Shown in pieces: positions 43,096 through 52,819 of a DNA stretch of 64,000 bases; positions within the stretch are counted from its first letter, which is position 1; every line of letters starts with the position of its first letter. A model generated the notes under the pieces. That model saw only the letters and a list, made by a program, of their open reading frames with translations, was not told where the DNA came from and did not search any database. The stretch spans positions 4,809,001 through 4,873,000 of the forward strand of contig CM074758.1 in the NCBI GenBank assembly GCA_037355855.1. Direction: 5' to 3'. A program made the translations under genes and the position numbers. The DNA is from Pseudo-nitzschia pungens (taxonomy: Eukaryota; Bacillariophyta; Bacillariophyceae; Bacillariales; Bacillariaceae).

Positions 43096-45606
43096 TCAGT
43101 CTTGGATGAAAAGATCACCTGTGTTGCCTTCATAGTTGAAGATGGGTTTAATCAGGGAATAGACAGAATTGTGACTCCAATGTTTTGTGAGGATATCAGC
43201 ACAGTTGTCCTTACCAACGATGTGTTGCAGGTTGATAAAGCCTCTGGCTATCATACTACGAACATAGTGGTATGTGAGGATGTTGTGTCTCTTGTGGAGT
43301 CTTGCATATGGGAATGAGGCGCTGAGCACTTGCTTTTCATTGTCTCCCCATCCAAATGATGTGTTTTTCACAGGAATGCCCATGTATCGAAATGAGTGCC
43401 GCAAGTCTACAATTTGCTCAATGCATGTTCTTGATGAAACAAATTCAGCACCAAAGGTTGCAGTTTCCACAGTTGATTGTTTCTTGGAGAACCACATGAT
43501 TGGTGTTTTGTTTGCAAAGTGTAGAATGCCTGTGACAGCCTTTCCAGATAGGATGTCATGCATGAGGTTGGCATCATAGAAATGGTTGAGTACAACAGGT
43601 TTGCCTAGAGGTGTAGGAGCATCATCTGGCAGTTCTTCATTGCATTCACCATACACACTGAGTGACCAATCGTGAGACTTTGTGCCAGGTGCAGAGACTG
43701 GGAGTTCTGGTGCTTGAGTGCGAAAGCGAATCTTGAATCCTTTGAACTTGGAGACATAACCATAAATGCGTTTGGCTCTTTCAAGGTGACCTTTTCTTGG
43801 TTGAGCTCTGAAGCTGGACAGAGTCATTACAGCTGTTTGGATATCAAAGCGCCCAATGGTGACAAGCCATTGAAGGGAGCCAATCATACTTTGGTATTTC
43901 TTGGTATCTTCTTCATCAAGGAAGTCAGATGTGTCAAGTTCAGGATGATCGTTTTCTTCAAGTGGAGATTGTGCTCTGGTTTTGGGTGTGCAACCAAACA
44001 TCTGTTGATAAGAGGTTTCCAGTTTGGAAATGAACTTGGATGGATCCATACAAAGGATCCCATGTTTGTCCCTTGTGAAACCACACCCAAGATGAAATTG
44101 CATAGGGCCTGAACCTTTGAGTTTGAAGTTGTAAGGTTCAGCTTGGAGAACTTCAAGGAATTGATTTGGGTCTGACATGCACACACAGAGATCATCAACA
44201 TAGGTGGCAACATATTCATAAACAGGCTCCCCATGTTTGTTAACGCCAGGGCGCATGAAGATCTCAGCTTCATTCTTGGACCGTTCAAAACCTTGTTCAA
44301 TGAGGCATGCAGCCAGAAGGTCACCAAAACATTTTCCAGATGAGCGCAAGCCGTAAAGAGCTTTGTAGATAAGCAGCATATGACCTTTGAGTGGGCCAAA
44401 TTCAGGACCAGCTTTGATGCAGACCTTTTCAGAAGTGAGAGCTTCTAAATAGGCATTGCCAATGTCAGTGCCCCATGCTTCAAGTGAGTTGAGTTCAGCT
44501 GCAAACAGGCACATGCGAAGACCTCTAAGGGACACCACGCCAGCATACACGCTGTCAAGTGGGACATCAGTGAGGTTCCCATTGGCTACAAGTCGGGCTT
44601 TGTGGCGTCCATCATGCTTGACTGCAAAGATCATGTGGACCTTGATCTGTTGGTATCCAGAAGGAATTTTGGATACGTCAAAGAGTCCATTGTCAATGAA
44701 GGTTTCATAGTCATGGAGTTGTTGCATTTCCAGCTTGATGGCATCCTGCCACTTGGTGTTGCCATTTTGAATGTCCAGTTGGACAGCTTCGTCATGATTG
44801 TTGGGAACTTGAAAACCATACTGGTATTTGGGACTAGTGTTAAAGGATCGTAGCTTGGCTTGTTTGGTGAGGCGCTCCAATTGTTTGGTACGTTTGGCAA
44901 GTTTGACAATGCGACGGAGGCGCTTCCAACCCCTTGTTTGTAACAGGTTGTGTTCCTTGCCATATTGTGCCACAGTGACTGGGTCATCAGCTGCCATTAT
45001 GTTGAGTGGTTCAAAAGTACGTTCCATATTTTCCCATTCAACCCATAAATTGTACAGACTGCCTTTGTAGTCTGGATGTCTATGAGTCAGTGGACCTTGG
45101 TGTCCAAGGATGCGTCTAAAAGACCATAAGGGACCATCCTCTTGGGTTTCATCACGATGAATGTAGTTCATGATATCATTGTATGCAATGACGTCATCAA
45201 CAGTGTCATTATCATGTTTGCATTGAAACTTGATGAGGTCAGGATGTTGTTGGAGCTTGTCAAGAATACTGACAACAGTGGTTCGCGTTCGTGTACCATC
45301 AGGGTTGGAAATTAGGAAAGAGCGGCCAATCAGATCGTCAGGGGGAATGGCATCAATGGTTTGGAGCTCTCCATGTGGGTTACATACAGGGTTGCCATCA
45401 TGGTCAAGTAGAACTACCTTGGATGGACCAGTGTCAGGAATGTAGTCAAGACTTGGATCAGACGGGGAACTGCTTGTGTCAAGATATGCAAGTTCAGGAT
45501 CACCAAAGTCAGATTCAAGAAGTGGAGTACCAGTCTTGTCTTTAGAGTAGACCACCTGAGGAAAGGGTTCATCACCCATCTCCCCATAGTTGTGCTTGAG
45601 TGGAAC
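43096..45606 (-). CDS. Copia pol, RT-RNase H portion, 5'-truncated
   Basis: Ty1/Copia-type reverse transcriptase. Visible blocks: a tether upstream of RT (NTKWQDAIKLEMQQL), KVHMIFAVKHDGRHKARLVANG, AWGTDIGNAYLEA, YGLRSSGKCF, the YVDD active site in YVATYVDDLCV, then RNase H with FYDANLMHD, ETATFGAEFVSSR and ADILTKHW. Protease and integrase domains are missing. The frame is open further to 45759, but its first ~50 residues translate an antisense LTR fragment and are not native. The stop is followed by a polypurine tract and 3' LTR. Confidence 0.92.
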   Translation of the reverse strand, partial: VPLKHNYGEMGDEPFPQVVYSKDKTGTPLLESDFGDPELAYLDTSSSPSDPSLDYIPDTGPSKVVLLDHDGNPVCNPHGELQTIDAIPPDDLIGRSFLISNPDGTRTRTTVVSILDKLQQHPDLIKFQCKHDNDTVDDVIAYNDIMNYIHRDETQEDGPLWSFRRILGHQGPLTHRHPDYKGSLYNLWVEWENMERTFEPLNIMAADDPVTVAQYGKEHNLLQTRGWKRLRRIVKLAKRTKQLERLTKQAKLRSFNTSPKYQYGFQVPNNHDEAVQLDIQNGNTKWQDAIKLEMQQLHDYETFIDNGLFDVSKIPSGYQQIKVHMIFAVKHDGRHKARLVANGNLTDVPLDSVYAGVVSLRGLRMCLFAAELNSLEAWGTDIGNAYLEALTSEKVCIKAGPEFGPLKGHMLLIYKALYGLRSSGKCFGDLLAACLIEQGFERSKNEAEIFMRPGVNKHGEPVYEYVATYVDDLCVCMSDPNQFLEVLQAEPYNFKLKGSGPMQFHLGCGFTRDKHGILCMDPSKFISKLETSYQQMFGCTPKTRAQSPLEENDHPELDTSDFLDEEDTKKYQSMIGSLQWLVTIGRFDIQTAVMTLSSFRAQPRKGHLERAKRIYGYVSKFKGFKIRFRTQAPELPVSAPGTKSHDWSLSVYGECNEELPDDAPTPLGKPVVLNHFYDANLMHDILSGKAVTGILHFANKTPIMWFSKKQSTVETATFGAEFVSSRTCIEQIVDLRHSFRYMGIPVKNTSFGWGDNEKQVLSASFPYARLHKRHNILTYHYVRSMIARGFINLQHIVGKDNCADILTKHWSHNSVYSLIKPIFNYEGNTGDLFIQD

Positions 45607-45613
45607 AAGCCGT

Positions 45614-45770
45614 GTTAAATTGTAACCAAAATTGGTTGACGTTTGACAAACCCTTAACCCTACATACATTACATATGAACGCTCACACACTGCGCGAAAA
45701 GAAAATAAATAATTTTCTACTGGGTTCACAGTACAAGAACACACAAGCAGCAGCAGCAAACACCCAATTA
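45614..45770 (+). repeat. Copia LTR fragment (first ~157 bases), plus orientation
   Basis: Starts precisely with the LTR terminus TGTTAAATTG and matches 48264-48418 by eye, ending at CAAACACCCA where ATTA-rich LINE tail sequence begins. It abuts the truncated Copia pol in opposite orientation. Confidence 0.9.
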
Positions 45771-48241
45771 ATTAATTAATATACGTATTTAAATAACTTT
45801 AATCACCAAAGGTGAAACTAAATTACTCAGTCCGTATCCAGACTTTAACGTCGTCTCCATCATAGAGTCAGGACCCCAAGTGGCAGAACGACAAATTTTC
45901 AAACAAACCTTGAACATCAAGCAGGGAAAAAGACAAACAAGTCCCACAAAATAGGGACTTGAGAGAAAGTGAAATGGGAATGAAGATATTGGGATAAGAT
46001 CCAGTATCAAAAGGGATGGGACAGGATGAGAAGCAGGAACAGAAGACAAAACCAAGGTACAAAGTGTAATCAACCCTGAGGTCCAGTAAGCCAGGCTCTG
46101 AGAAGAGCAGCCTCTTGTTGGTATGGCTGCACTGGTTGGACAGGCGCTGCATATTGCTTCCTTGCAAGGTGGATGGTTGCAAGCCACTGCCGCTTGGCAG
46201 TCAGGGTGTAACCTTGTAGGACGTGGAAAGGGGTTTGTAACAGGGAGTGTGACTGGGGAAGTGCACCAGCTGCACCAATTGCCAATTCTGAAGTGATGGA
46301 AGCATCAAGTGATTGGTGTTGTTCAGCATCAAGGGTACCCCCAGGACCATGGAGTCGTTCATTCCTATAAGTCCAAAGATCCCAGGAGGTAAGAAAGAAC
46401 TGATGGATGATAGCTGTAGCCCAACGTTTGGGAGAGCGCTTGCTTCCAATGTGGGAGTAGTAGTCAGCCTGAATTTGGTACCAGCGAGGAGACCACCTAC
46501 CAAGAAGCCAGTTGTGCCAGCCAATAGTCCTCTGTGCCCTGACAGCAGACGCAATTGCAAGTGAGTAGGATGATGGATAAATGGTCTGGCCCTTCCGAAC
46601 TCTGGTGAGAAGATCCACAATGGCAACAGCCAATGATGGAGCAGTTTGTTCAACTTCAAGCCTCTTCTGCAGTGGTCCCTTGAAAGCTGACACACTGTGC
46701 GTGACAGCCCCAGTGTCCTTGCAGGAGAGCACATGAGAAACCTTCTCGTTGTCTGCATCACACAAGGGACACCTAGAGTGATCCTGATACTGGTAGTGAA
46801 GGAGTTGGTTGCCAACACCAATGCATCCAGAAGCAAACTTGACAAACCACCTTTGCATGCCAGGAGGTAATCGCTTGAAGGCAGACAGATGGGCACACCA
46901 ATGGATGGAACTCATAACAGGTTGTGGAATGGGAATGTCATGGTGGGTCTGCCAATATTGAAGAAGAGGAGGACCAGAAATAGCAACATGCAAAGCATTC
47001 TGATCAAACCTTGAACACTTGCATCCATTTAGAGAAAAGGCCCAGGGCTCTAACACAAGTCTGGGATAGTGATGGGCAGAAGCTCTATGGACAGAGAGAA
47101 AGGCCTTTGCCATGCTGTCAACCTGATGATTGCGAAGGGCCCACCAATCAAGAAAGATTCCAGCTTGATGGCCCTGAACCCATTGAAAGTTCACAGAAAT
47201 TGGCAGGGCAGAAATCATGTTGCGGATGACATAAACATAATCAAAAGACTTTTGGGAAATAACCAATGGCCAAGATCCCTGAGCCTGTTTGAGAGCTGTG
47301 TCACCATCCAGAGCAATGTTGATAGAGCCAGAAGCAATATCAAAAAGATTCACCAGAGCAGTGCAACAAGTGAGAACTCCAATGATACCCGCCAGTTCAC
47401 TCCTGTAGGATGACTGATCCTCAGGGGATCCACTGACAAAATTACAGCCAGTGAGGAACAAAGAAGCAGACGTGGTGGAGGTATTGGGTGACAAAATGAA
47501 AGCAGAAGTTCCTCTGAGAAGGTCCGGATCAAATGAACCATCACATACAGCACTGGCAGTACCACTCGCAATAGCATCAACAAGGTACTGACAGCCAGTC
47601 TGTGGCAGGGAATATTGGTGGAGAAGTACCCTTGGAGACGCACAGAGTGCATCAAAGGCATCTACTGGGGAGTCTGGAAGAGAATCAAATGGATTGTACT
47701 CCAGAGGATCCATGTCAGGAGGTTCAGAAACAAAAGCAGAGGACCCAACAACGCGTACAACTTGTCCACAAATAACAGGGCAGACAAGCACATCAGCACA
47801 GGCTGGTTTGTCAGAAATGAGTTCAGAAGTGACCCTGTATCTACCCCTGCCCTGGGAGGTGCTCACAATCCAGCCAGTAGAAGTTTTGAAGAATATTCTG
47901 TCGGTGGAAGGAGACAAAAACCAAGGCCAGAGAGAAGCTGTCTGGGCAGAGAGCCAATGCCCAAGATGGAAAGAAGGAGCCAGTGCCCTGGCTGCAGGGG
48001 GTGGACAGGGGGGAAGAAAACATGTCTGAAGAGCCTTAGTCCATAAGCGCTTTGCTGCTGGAGGCCAAGATGGAGGACATCTCGGCCAGTCAAGATGATC
48101 CCTCAAGTGATTGGAGGAGGTCAGCTGGAAGGCCATGGGAGAGAGTCTTTTTCCATCTGGAGTACAAATGTCAGCAAGGGAAATAGCCTTGAGGGACATG
48201 CGCATGTGATTCAAGAGGGACAAGTCAGCACCTCGGAAGCC
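45771..48241 (-). mobile_element. LINE (non-LTR retrotransposon) 3' fragment
   Basis: The fragment contains the C-terminal ORF described at 46070-48223. At its 3' end (left side) it has about 300 bases of untranslated sequence and a TTAATTAATTAATT tail in place of poly-A. Its right end is abrupt, directly at a Copia polypurine tract, with no RT domain, so the element is 5'-truncated. Confidence 0.75.
46070..48223 (-). CDS. LINE ORF2 C-terminal part: RNase H and zinc-knuckle region
   Basis: 717 residues. A type I RNase H is recognisable: Asp in SAVCDGSFDP (about residue 222), Glu in YRSELAGIIG, Asp in NIALDGDTALKQ and a final Asp in NHQVDSMAK, after the FQWVQGHQ block. Downstream, SRCPLCDADNEKVSHVLSC is the CX2C...H...C zinc motif typical of LINE RT C-termini. 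The RT and endonuclease are absent, lost with the 5' truncation. The frame itself has no internal stop. Its N-terminal start codon is arbitrary. Confidence 0.85.
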   Translation of the reverse strand: MSLLNHMRMSLKAISLADICTPDGKRLSPMAFQLTSSNHLRDHLDWPRCPPSWPPAAKRLWTKALQTCFLPPCPPPAARALAPSFHLGHWLSAQTASLWPWFLSPSTDRIFFKTSTGWIVSTSQGRGRYRVTSELISDKPACADVLVCPVICGQVVRVVGSSAFVSEPPDMDPLEYNPFDSLPDSPVDAFDALCASPRVLLHQYSLPQTGCQYLVDAIASGTASAVCDGSFDPDLLRGTSAFILSPNTSTTSASLFLTGCNFVSGSPEDQSSYRSELAGIIGVLTCCTALVNLFDIASGSINIALDGDTALKQAQGSWPLVISQKSFDYVYVIRNMISALPISVNFQWVQGHQAGIFLDWWALRNHQVDSMAKAFLSVHRASAHHYPRLVLEPWAFSLNGCKCSRFDQNALHVAISGPPLLQYWQTHHDIPIPQPVMSSIHWCAHLSAFKRLPPGMQRWFVKFASGCIGVGNQLLHYQYQDHSRCPLCDADNEKVSHVLSCKDTGAVTHSVSAFKGPLQKRLEVEQTAPSLAVAIVDLLTRVRKGQTIYPSSYSLAIASAVRAQRTIGWHNWLLGRWSPRWYQIQADYYSHIGSKRSPKRWATAIIHQFFLTSWDLWTYRNERLHGPGGTLDAEQHQSLDASITSELAIGAAGALPQSHSLLQTPFHVLQGYTLTAKRQWLATIHLARKQYAAPVQPVQPYQQEAALLRAWLTGPQG

Positions 48242-49324
48242 AAACCAAGGAACAGATGGGGAGTGTTAAATTGTAACCAAAATTGGTTGACGTTTGACAA
48301 ACCCTTAACCCTACATACATTACATATGAACGCTCACACACTGCGCGAAAAGAAAATAAATAATTTTCTACTGGGTTCACAGTACAAGAACACACAAGCA
48401 GCAGCAGCAAACACCCAGTAGAATTAACAAGACAGCAACGTCGAATTCCCGACAAGGTTGTTGTCCTCACATCTTTAGTTTAACTCTGATTTGAATACCT
48501 TCATACTTACATCCTGCTCCTTGAGCAGCTCCCTGTAGAACTACAAGCCTAAGATCTAACTGACTGAGCCCACAGGTAGTTAGAATAGATCTGGTTGATT
48601 TCACGGTCAGCCGTAGTGGTAAATCCGAGACTATCGATAGAACAGATCGGCACCTCAACCGGTCTGCATACCATTGCTCTTGCTGTATATCTCCAAGCTT
48701 GCCTTAGGACCTATCAGCTTAAACCCAGTTTCAGCTACATTTTGACAGATTAACAGTCGCAAGCTTATTGTAAGCTTGCAAAGCTGGAGATCTACAAGCA
48801 ACGATAACAAGAAAACAACGACGACGACGACGAAAGACGGAATCGACGCTGTTTACAGTTTTAATTTTATACTGGAACAACAAGCTCCCTGTTGCGAGGC
48901 CGTTCCAGGTATTATTAATCTCCTTTCTATTGCGGATAAAACGGTACAAACGGCGTCTCCAAACTCCAAGAACTGACGGAGAAAGAATTTTTTGAAATTC
49001 TTACTGCTGCTGCACCCATTTCTTTCGCCCCAACACGACGTGCCCCTGTTATTGTTATTGCTGATACGGAGCTTTTGGAACCACAAAACAGTGTTTCAGA
49101 ATTACAACGGTGTTCCCCAGCTACAACGTCTACAACGGTGTTTCGAACGCCAACGGTGTTTCGAACGCCAACGGTGTTTCGAACGACAACGGTGTTTCGA
49201 ACGACAACGGTGTTACGAACGACAACAATACAACAACACACAGCAATACATAACCTCCGAATACAGCTGTATCCACGACTGTATCCCCAGGCACATTTAT
49301 CACTGTTCCCCTGCTTAGATACAA
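48242..49324 (+). repeat. Copia polypurine tract plus LTR, plus orientation
   Basis: 48242-48263 (ending GATGGGGAG) is the polypurine end of this Copia family, and the LTR begins at 48264 with TGTTAAATTG. The LTR holds CTATCGATAG, a GCAAGCTTATTGTAAGCTTGC palindrome and GTGTTTCGAACG(A/C)CAACGG units at 49137-49225. The right end is approximate. It is followed by a Copia gag, as a 5' LTR should be, yet preceded by a polypurine tract, as a 3' LTR should be. Confidence 0.85.
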
Positions 49325-49526
49325 GATACAACACATCTTCCCTTGTATCTTATTTTATCTCTCGGATCCCCGCTCGCTCGACCCTCTCTTTTATTTCGGA
49401 TCTCCGCACTCGTCTATGCCATACCGATACAACACATCTTCCCTTGTATCTTATTTTATCTCTCGGATCCCCGCTCGCTCGACCCTCTCTTTTATTTCGG
49501 ATCTCTGCACTCGTCTATGCCATACC
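49325..49526 (+). repeat. 101-base tandem duplication in the gag leader
   Basis: GATACAACACATCTTCCC ... CTATGCCATACC occurs at 49325-49425 and 49426-49526 with one visible difference (TCTCCGC versus TCTCTGC). Confidence 0.93.
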
Positions 49527-49627
49527 GAACCCGACAACGAGCTCCTTTCCCTGCCACCAACGAAGACACCTACCGTACCTTCCAATCCATTGAAACTGCG
49601 GCACAATCCAGATTCCACCCCAGCACG

Positions 49628-51547
49628 ATGTCCGACGACCATACGAGCACCCACACTGACCCCAGTGATTCTCCCACAGATGACGACGGTGGAGATTTCT
49701 TCCCATCATTCGACCCCCATGTAACTGGTATTCTTCGTGACTTCCTTCGCCTCCAGACCGAAGACGGTGACATCATATGCGATGCCCTTCGTTACGCTGG
49801 ATATACCACCTGGTATGATTTTTCTCTCCTCAACAACGACGTCATCTCACGTCTCGAATTTGAAGACCATGGCAAACGCATTCCTATCTCACCGAGTCAT
49901 ACCTTCCGCCTCACTACCCTTGCTGCCTACATGGCTCATCTTGACAATACCATCGGACCTGACGCATCTGCAGATTTCAACCACTATGATCCCACCGCCT
50001 TTCGTCAATTCCGCAAAACCTACCGATCCCCGATGACATCCCCCGTATCTCCTCCTCCAGCATCCACACGTAATCCAGCACCCCCCCGTACTCCCAACAC
50101 CCACCTTACCAAAACCGATGAACAGGTGAAATACGAGAACTGGATTAAACGCTCCCACGATGCCACTGTCTTCGATGTCCTCAAAAATGACACCCGCTTT
50201 GAAACCTGGCTCACTGGTTTTCGCGCACAGCTTGCTGCATATGACTTTGATGTTGAACAATTCCTTGATCCTGAATGGGACAGCTCCACTCTGCAAGGTT
50301 ACGAACGGAAACTCTTCCAGAAGCAATGCACTTTCTTTTGGGTACTTGTCCTTCGCGTCCTCAAATCTGACCTCTCTCTCTCCTGCGTTCAAACCCATAC
50401 CCCAACCATGGATGGACGAGCTGCATATTTTGAGTACCTCACGCTCCGTGCCTCCACCTTCACCCGAGAATTTGATATTGCTAAACAGACACAAACCCTT
50501 CAATCCCTAAACCTAGCATCTTGGAAAGATTCCACTGTCAAATTCCTCACACACTGGTTTGACCAATATGACCTCCTGTGCAAAATGACAGCCCCCAAGT
50601 CACCCATGCAATATCACATGCTCCGGACCCTACTTCTCAATGCATGTGCCCACGATGCTCATCTCTGTGATCAGTTTTCCAAAGTCCCTCTTCCGTCATC
50701 CACTGAACTTTCCCAGCCTAATGACACTGTGCACGTCCTCAAGCTCAAAACCACACTCCTCGCTGAAGCCACCCGACTTGACTCCCGTGCCACCCTCACT
50801 CTGCCCACCTCCCGACGTAACATCCGGGCCAACCTTCGTGATGCCTTCTCATTCCTTGACGCTTCTGATCTCACTGATGACTTCATGGATGATGTCCAAA
50901 CCTATGCCGCCTTCCGTGCTGCGCAACCACGGTCCCGGCCCCCCGCTGACCCCAGCACACGCCTTCCTGAATCCTTCTGGAAAAGTCTCACACCTGATGG
51001 CATGACACTTTGGCGCAAAATGAATCCTGTTGATAAACGCAAATTCATTGCTGTTCTCAACCCTACCAAATTCCCTGACCTCCATTCCTTTTCCACCAAC
51101 ACTCCTAAACCTGTTGGCCGCAAAGCCTATGCTCACTCCACCAACGATTTCCCAAGTGGTCCATACACTGCCCCCCCATTCTTTCCAGCTCCTCCCCCCA
51201 TTACAGCTACCTCTACTGACACCTCCACTGACCTTCACACCGATGCCTCTGATGCACTGGTCACTCAATGGATTGCCAGTCAACATGGCTCCGCCCCCAC
51301 CGGCTCCTCAACCAAACCTTCCACTCGACGAGCCGTCGGCAAACCCACTGGCCAATCCCATCTTCCCCTTGCCTCTTCCATGTCCCCTGGACACCCTGCA
51401 CGCCTCCTTGCTGACAACAAGCCCACACCTCCAACTCAACTTGTTGCTCGCATGGCTGATGGTTCCACGTCCGAAAACTGGTTCGCGACCCCTCCCAAGA
51501 ATTTATTTAGGGGGGTCGCGATTTATTCCTGGCTCATTTTGACGTAG
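49628..51547 (+). CDS. Copia gag, 3'-truncated at a repeat next to the scaffold gap
   Basis: Gag-like protein following the plus-strand LTR. The start chosen is ATG 49628 (MSDDHTSTHTDPSD), because upstream in-frame codons translate the 101-base repeat. It has an acidic N-terminus, then GILRDFLRLQTEDGDIICDALRYAGY, a helical core (KYENWIKRSHDATVFDVLKND, FDVEQFLDPEW, WVLVLRVLKSDL), and a Pro/Thr-rich C-terminus. Native coding appears to end near 51467, where a TCGCGACC-rich repeat begins; the last ~25 residues are from that repeat. No zinc knuckle or pol is present before the gap. Confidence 0.75.
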   Translation: MSDDHTSTHTDPSDSPTDDDGGDFFPSFDPHVTGILRDFLRLQTEDGDIICDALRYAGYTTWYDFSLLNNDVISRLEFEDHGKRIPISPSHTFRLTTLAAYMAHLDNTIGPDASADFNHYDPTAFRQFRKTYRSPMTSPVSPPPASTRNPAPPRTPNTHLTKTDEQVKYENWIKRSHDATVFDVLKNDTRFETWLTGFRAQLAAYDFDVEQFLDPEWDSSTLQGYERKLFQKQCTFFWVLVLRVLKSDLSLSCVQTHTPTMDGRAAYFEYLTLRASTFTREFDIAKQTQTLQSLNLASWKDSTVKFLTHWFDQYDLLCKMTAPKSPMQYHMLRTLLLNACAHDAHLCDQFSKVPLPSSTELSQPNDTVHVLKLKTTLLAEATRLDSRATLTLPTSRRNIRANLRDAFSFLDASDLTDDFMDDVQTYAAFRAAQPRSRPPADPSTRLPESFWKSLTPDGMTLWRKMNPVDKRKFIAVLNPTKFPDLHSFSTNTPKPVGRKAYAHSTNDFPSGPYTAPPFFPAPPPITATSTDTSTDLHTDASDALVTQWIASQHGSAPTGSSTKPSTRRAVGKPTGQSHLPLASSMSPGHPARLLADNKPTPPTQLVARMADGSTSENWFATPPKNLFRGVAIYSWLILT

Positions 51548-52502
51548 CTCCATTCGTAGCCCTCTCGCGATTCGCAACCCCAATCGCGACCCAGATACTA
51601 CCTCAATTACGAAAAAATACGAGAAAAAAAAATAAAATTCAAACTCGACCCAATTTTTTTTTCAATCTGACTCATTATTACCGACCCTACCATCATTATA
51701 TATTATGAGACTGTTGCAGAAATTCACTCCCAAAAATTGATTTCTCATCCCGACACAAAGTATTTCCCATCACACCCCTCAAGAAATTCATCACAAAAAT
51801 CACAATTATTACCCGAAGCCCAGGAATCGCGACCCCCATGAAAAAAAATTTGAAACACTATGAAGCAAAATATAAGTCTTTCTTTTGATAAATATTGATA
51901 TTACTCTAATAATTGTTTATTCTCTGTTCANNNNNNNNNNNNNNNNNNNNNNNNNNNNNNNNNNNNNNNNNNNNNNNNNNNNNNNNNNNNNNNNNNNNNN
52001 NNNNNNNNNNNNNNNNNNNNNNNNNNNNNNNNNNNNNNNNNNNNNNNNNNNNNNNNNNNNNNNNNNNNNNNNNNNNNNNNNNNNNNNNNNNNNNNNNNNN
52101 NNNNNNNNNNNNNNNNNNNNNNNNNNNNNNNNNNNNNNNNNNNNNNNNNNNNNNNNNNNNNNNNNNNNNNNNNNNNNNNNNNNNNNNNNNNNNNNNNNNN
52201 NNNNNNNNNNNNNNNNNNNNNNNNNNNNNNNNNNNNNNNNNNNNNNNNNNNNNNNNNNNNNNNNNNNNNNNNNNNNNNNNNNNNNNNNNNNNNNNNNNNN
52301 NNNNNNNNNNNNNNNNNNNNNNNNNNNNNNNNNNNNNNNNNNNNNNNNNNNNNNNNNNNNNNNNNNNNNNNNNNNNNNNNNNNNNNNNNNNNNNNNNNNN
52401 NNNNNNNNNNNNNNNNNNNNNNNNNNNNNNTGAGACAAGTGGTGATTGGGTCACGATCCGGTCGCGATTGGTCGCGATGGGTCGCGAAACAGTTTTCGGA
52501 CG
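51468..52502. repeat. inverted-repeat unit with TCGCGACC motifs spanning the scaffold gap
   Basis: The arms 51468-51491 and 52479-52502 are inverted repeats, 23 of 24 bases matching (CGTCCGAAAACTG, one variable base, TTCGCGACCC). Inside, GGTCGCGA/TCGCGACC recurs at about 51514, 51587, 51826, 52460, 52470 and 52480. Likely an unclassified MITE or fold-back unit, with the gap inside it. Confidence 0.6.
51931..52430. other. scaffold gap (500 N)
   Basis: Exactly 500 N, a conventional placeholder length, so the true distance is unknown. ORFs across it are artefacts. Confidence 0.99.
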
Positions 52503-52777
52503 ATGTGCTTAATTGATAGTCCCACCTCTGGTACGTACTTTGACCCACCGAGTGTTTGTAGGCGCCGCTTGAATGTTTTGTAATCTTGTGCGGAGGCCTC
52601 TCCTTTCATGATGATGCCTTTCATTTCGTTTTGATCATGCCCGGTGAATGCTGCTGCCCCTCCTTCGGGCTTTGCTTTCGTCCTTTTGCTTGAGTTGGTG
52701 CTACTGCCTTGGCGGCTGCTGTTGTTAGTGTTGGCTTCGTTGCCTGGTGCCCCATTTTGGGTCTTCGAGTCGTCCAT
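52451..52777 (-). CDS. gag-like N-terminal fragment
   Basis: Start ATG 52777 (MDDSKTQNGAPGNE); a Ser/Asn/Lys-rich head is followed by AAFTGHDQNEMKGIIMKGEASAQDYKTFKRRL and IKHIVRKLFRD. The F-x-G...MKG...QYxxF layout resembles N-termini of Gag proteins of diatom LTR elements (inference). The last residues fall in the inverted-repeat arm, after which the frame ends at 52451 near the gap. It is probably the start of an element whose remainder lies in or beyond the gap. Confidence 0.45.
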   Translation of the reverse strand: MDDSKTQNGAPGNEANTNNSSRQGSSTNSSKRTKAKPEGGAAAFTGHDQNEMKGIIMKGEASAQDYKTFKRRLQTLGGSKYVPEVGLSIKHIVRKLFRDPSRPIATGS

Positions 52778-52819
52778 TGTGACGGTGACGATGACACGAC
52801 CTTGATCGTGCACTGCAGC

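Noticed and set aside
46201..48046. Other ORFs overlapping the LINE fragment on both strands
   Set aside because: Shadows of the frame that contains RNase H and the zinc motif.
51885..52548. ORFs of ~200 residues spanning 51.9-52.5 kb
   Set aside because: Almost entirely N in the scaffold gap.
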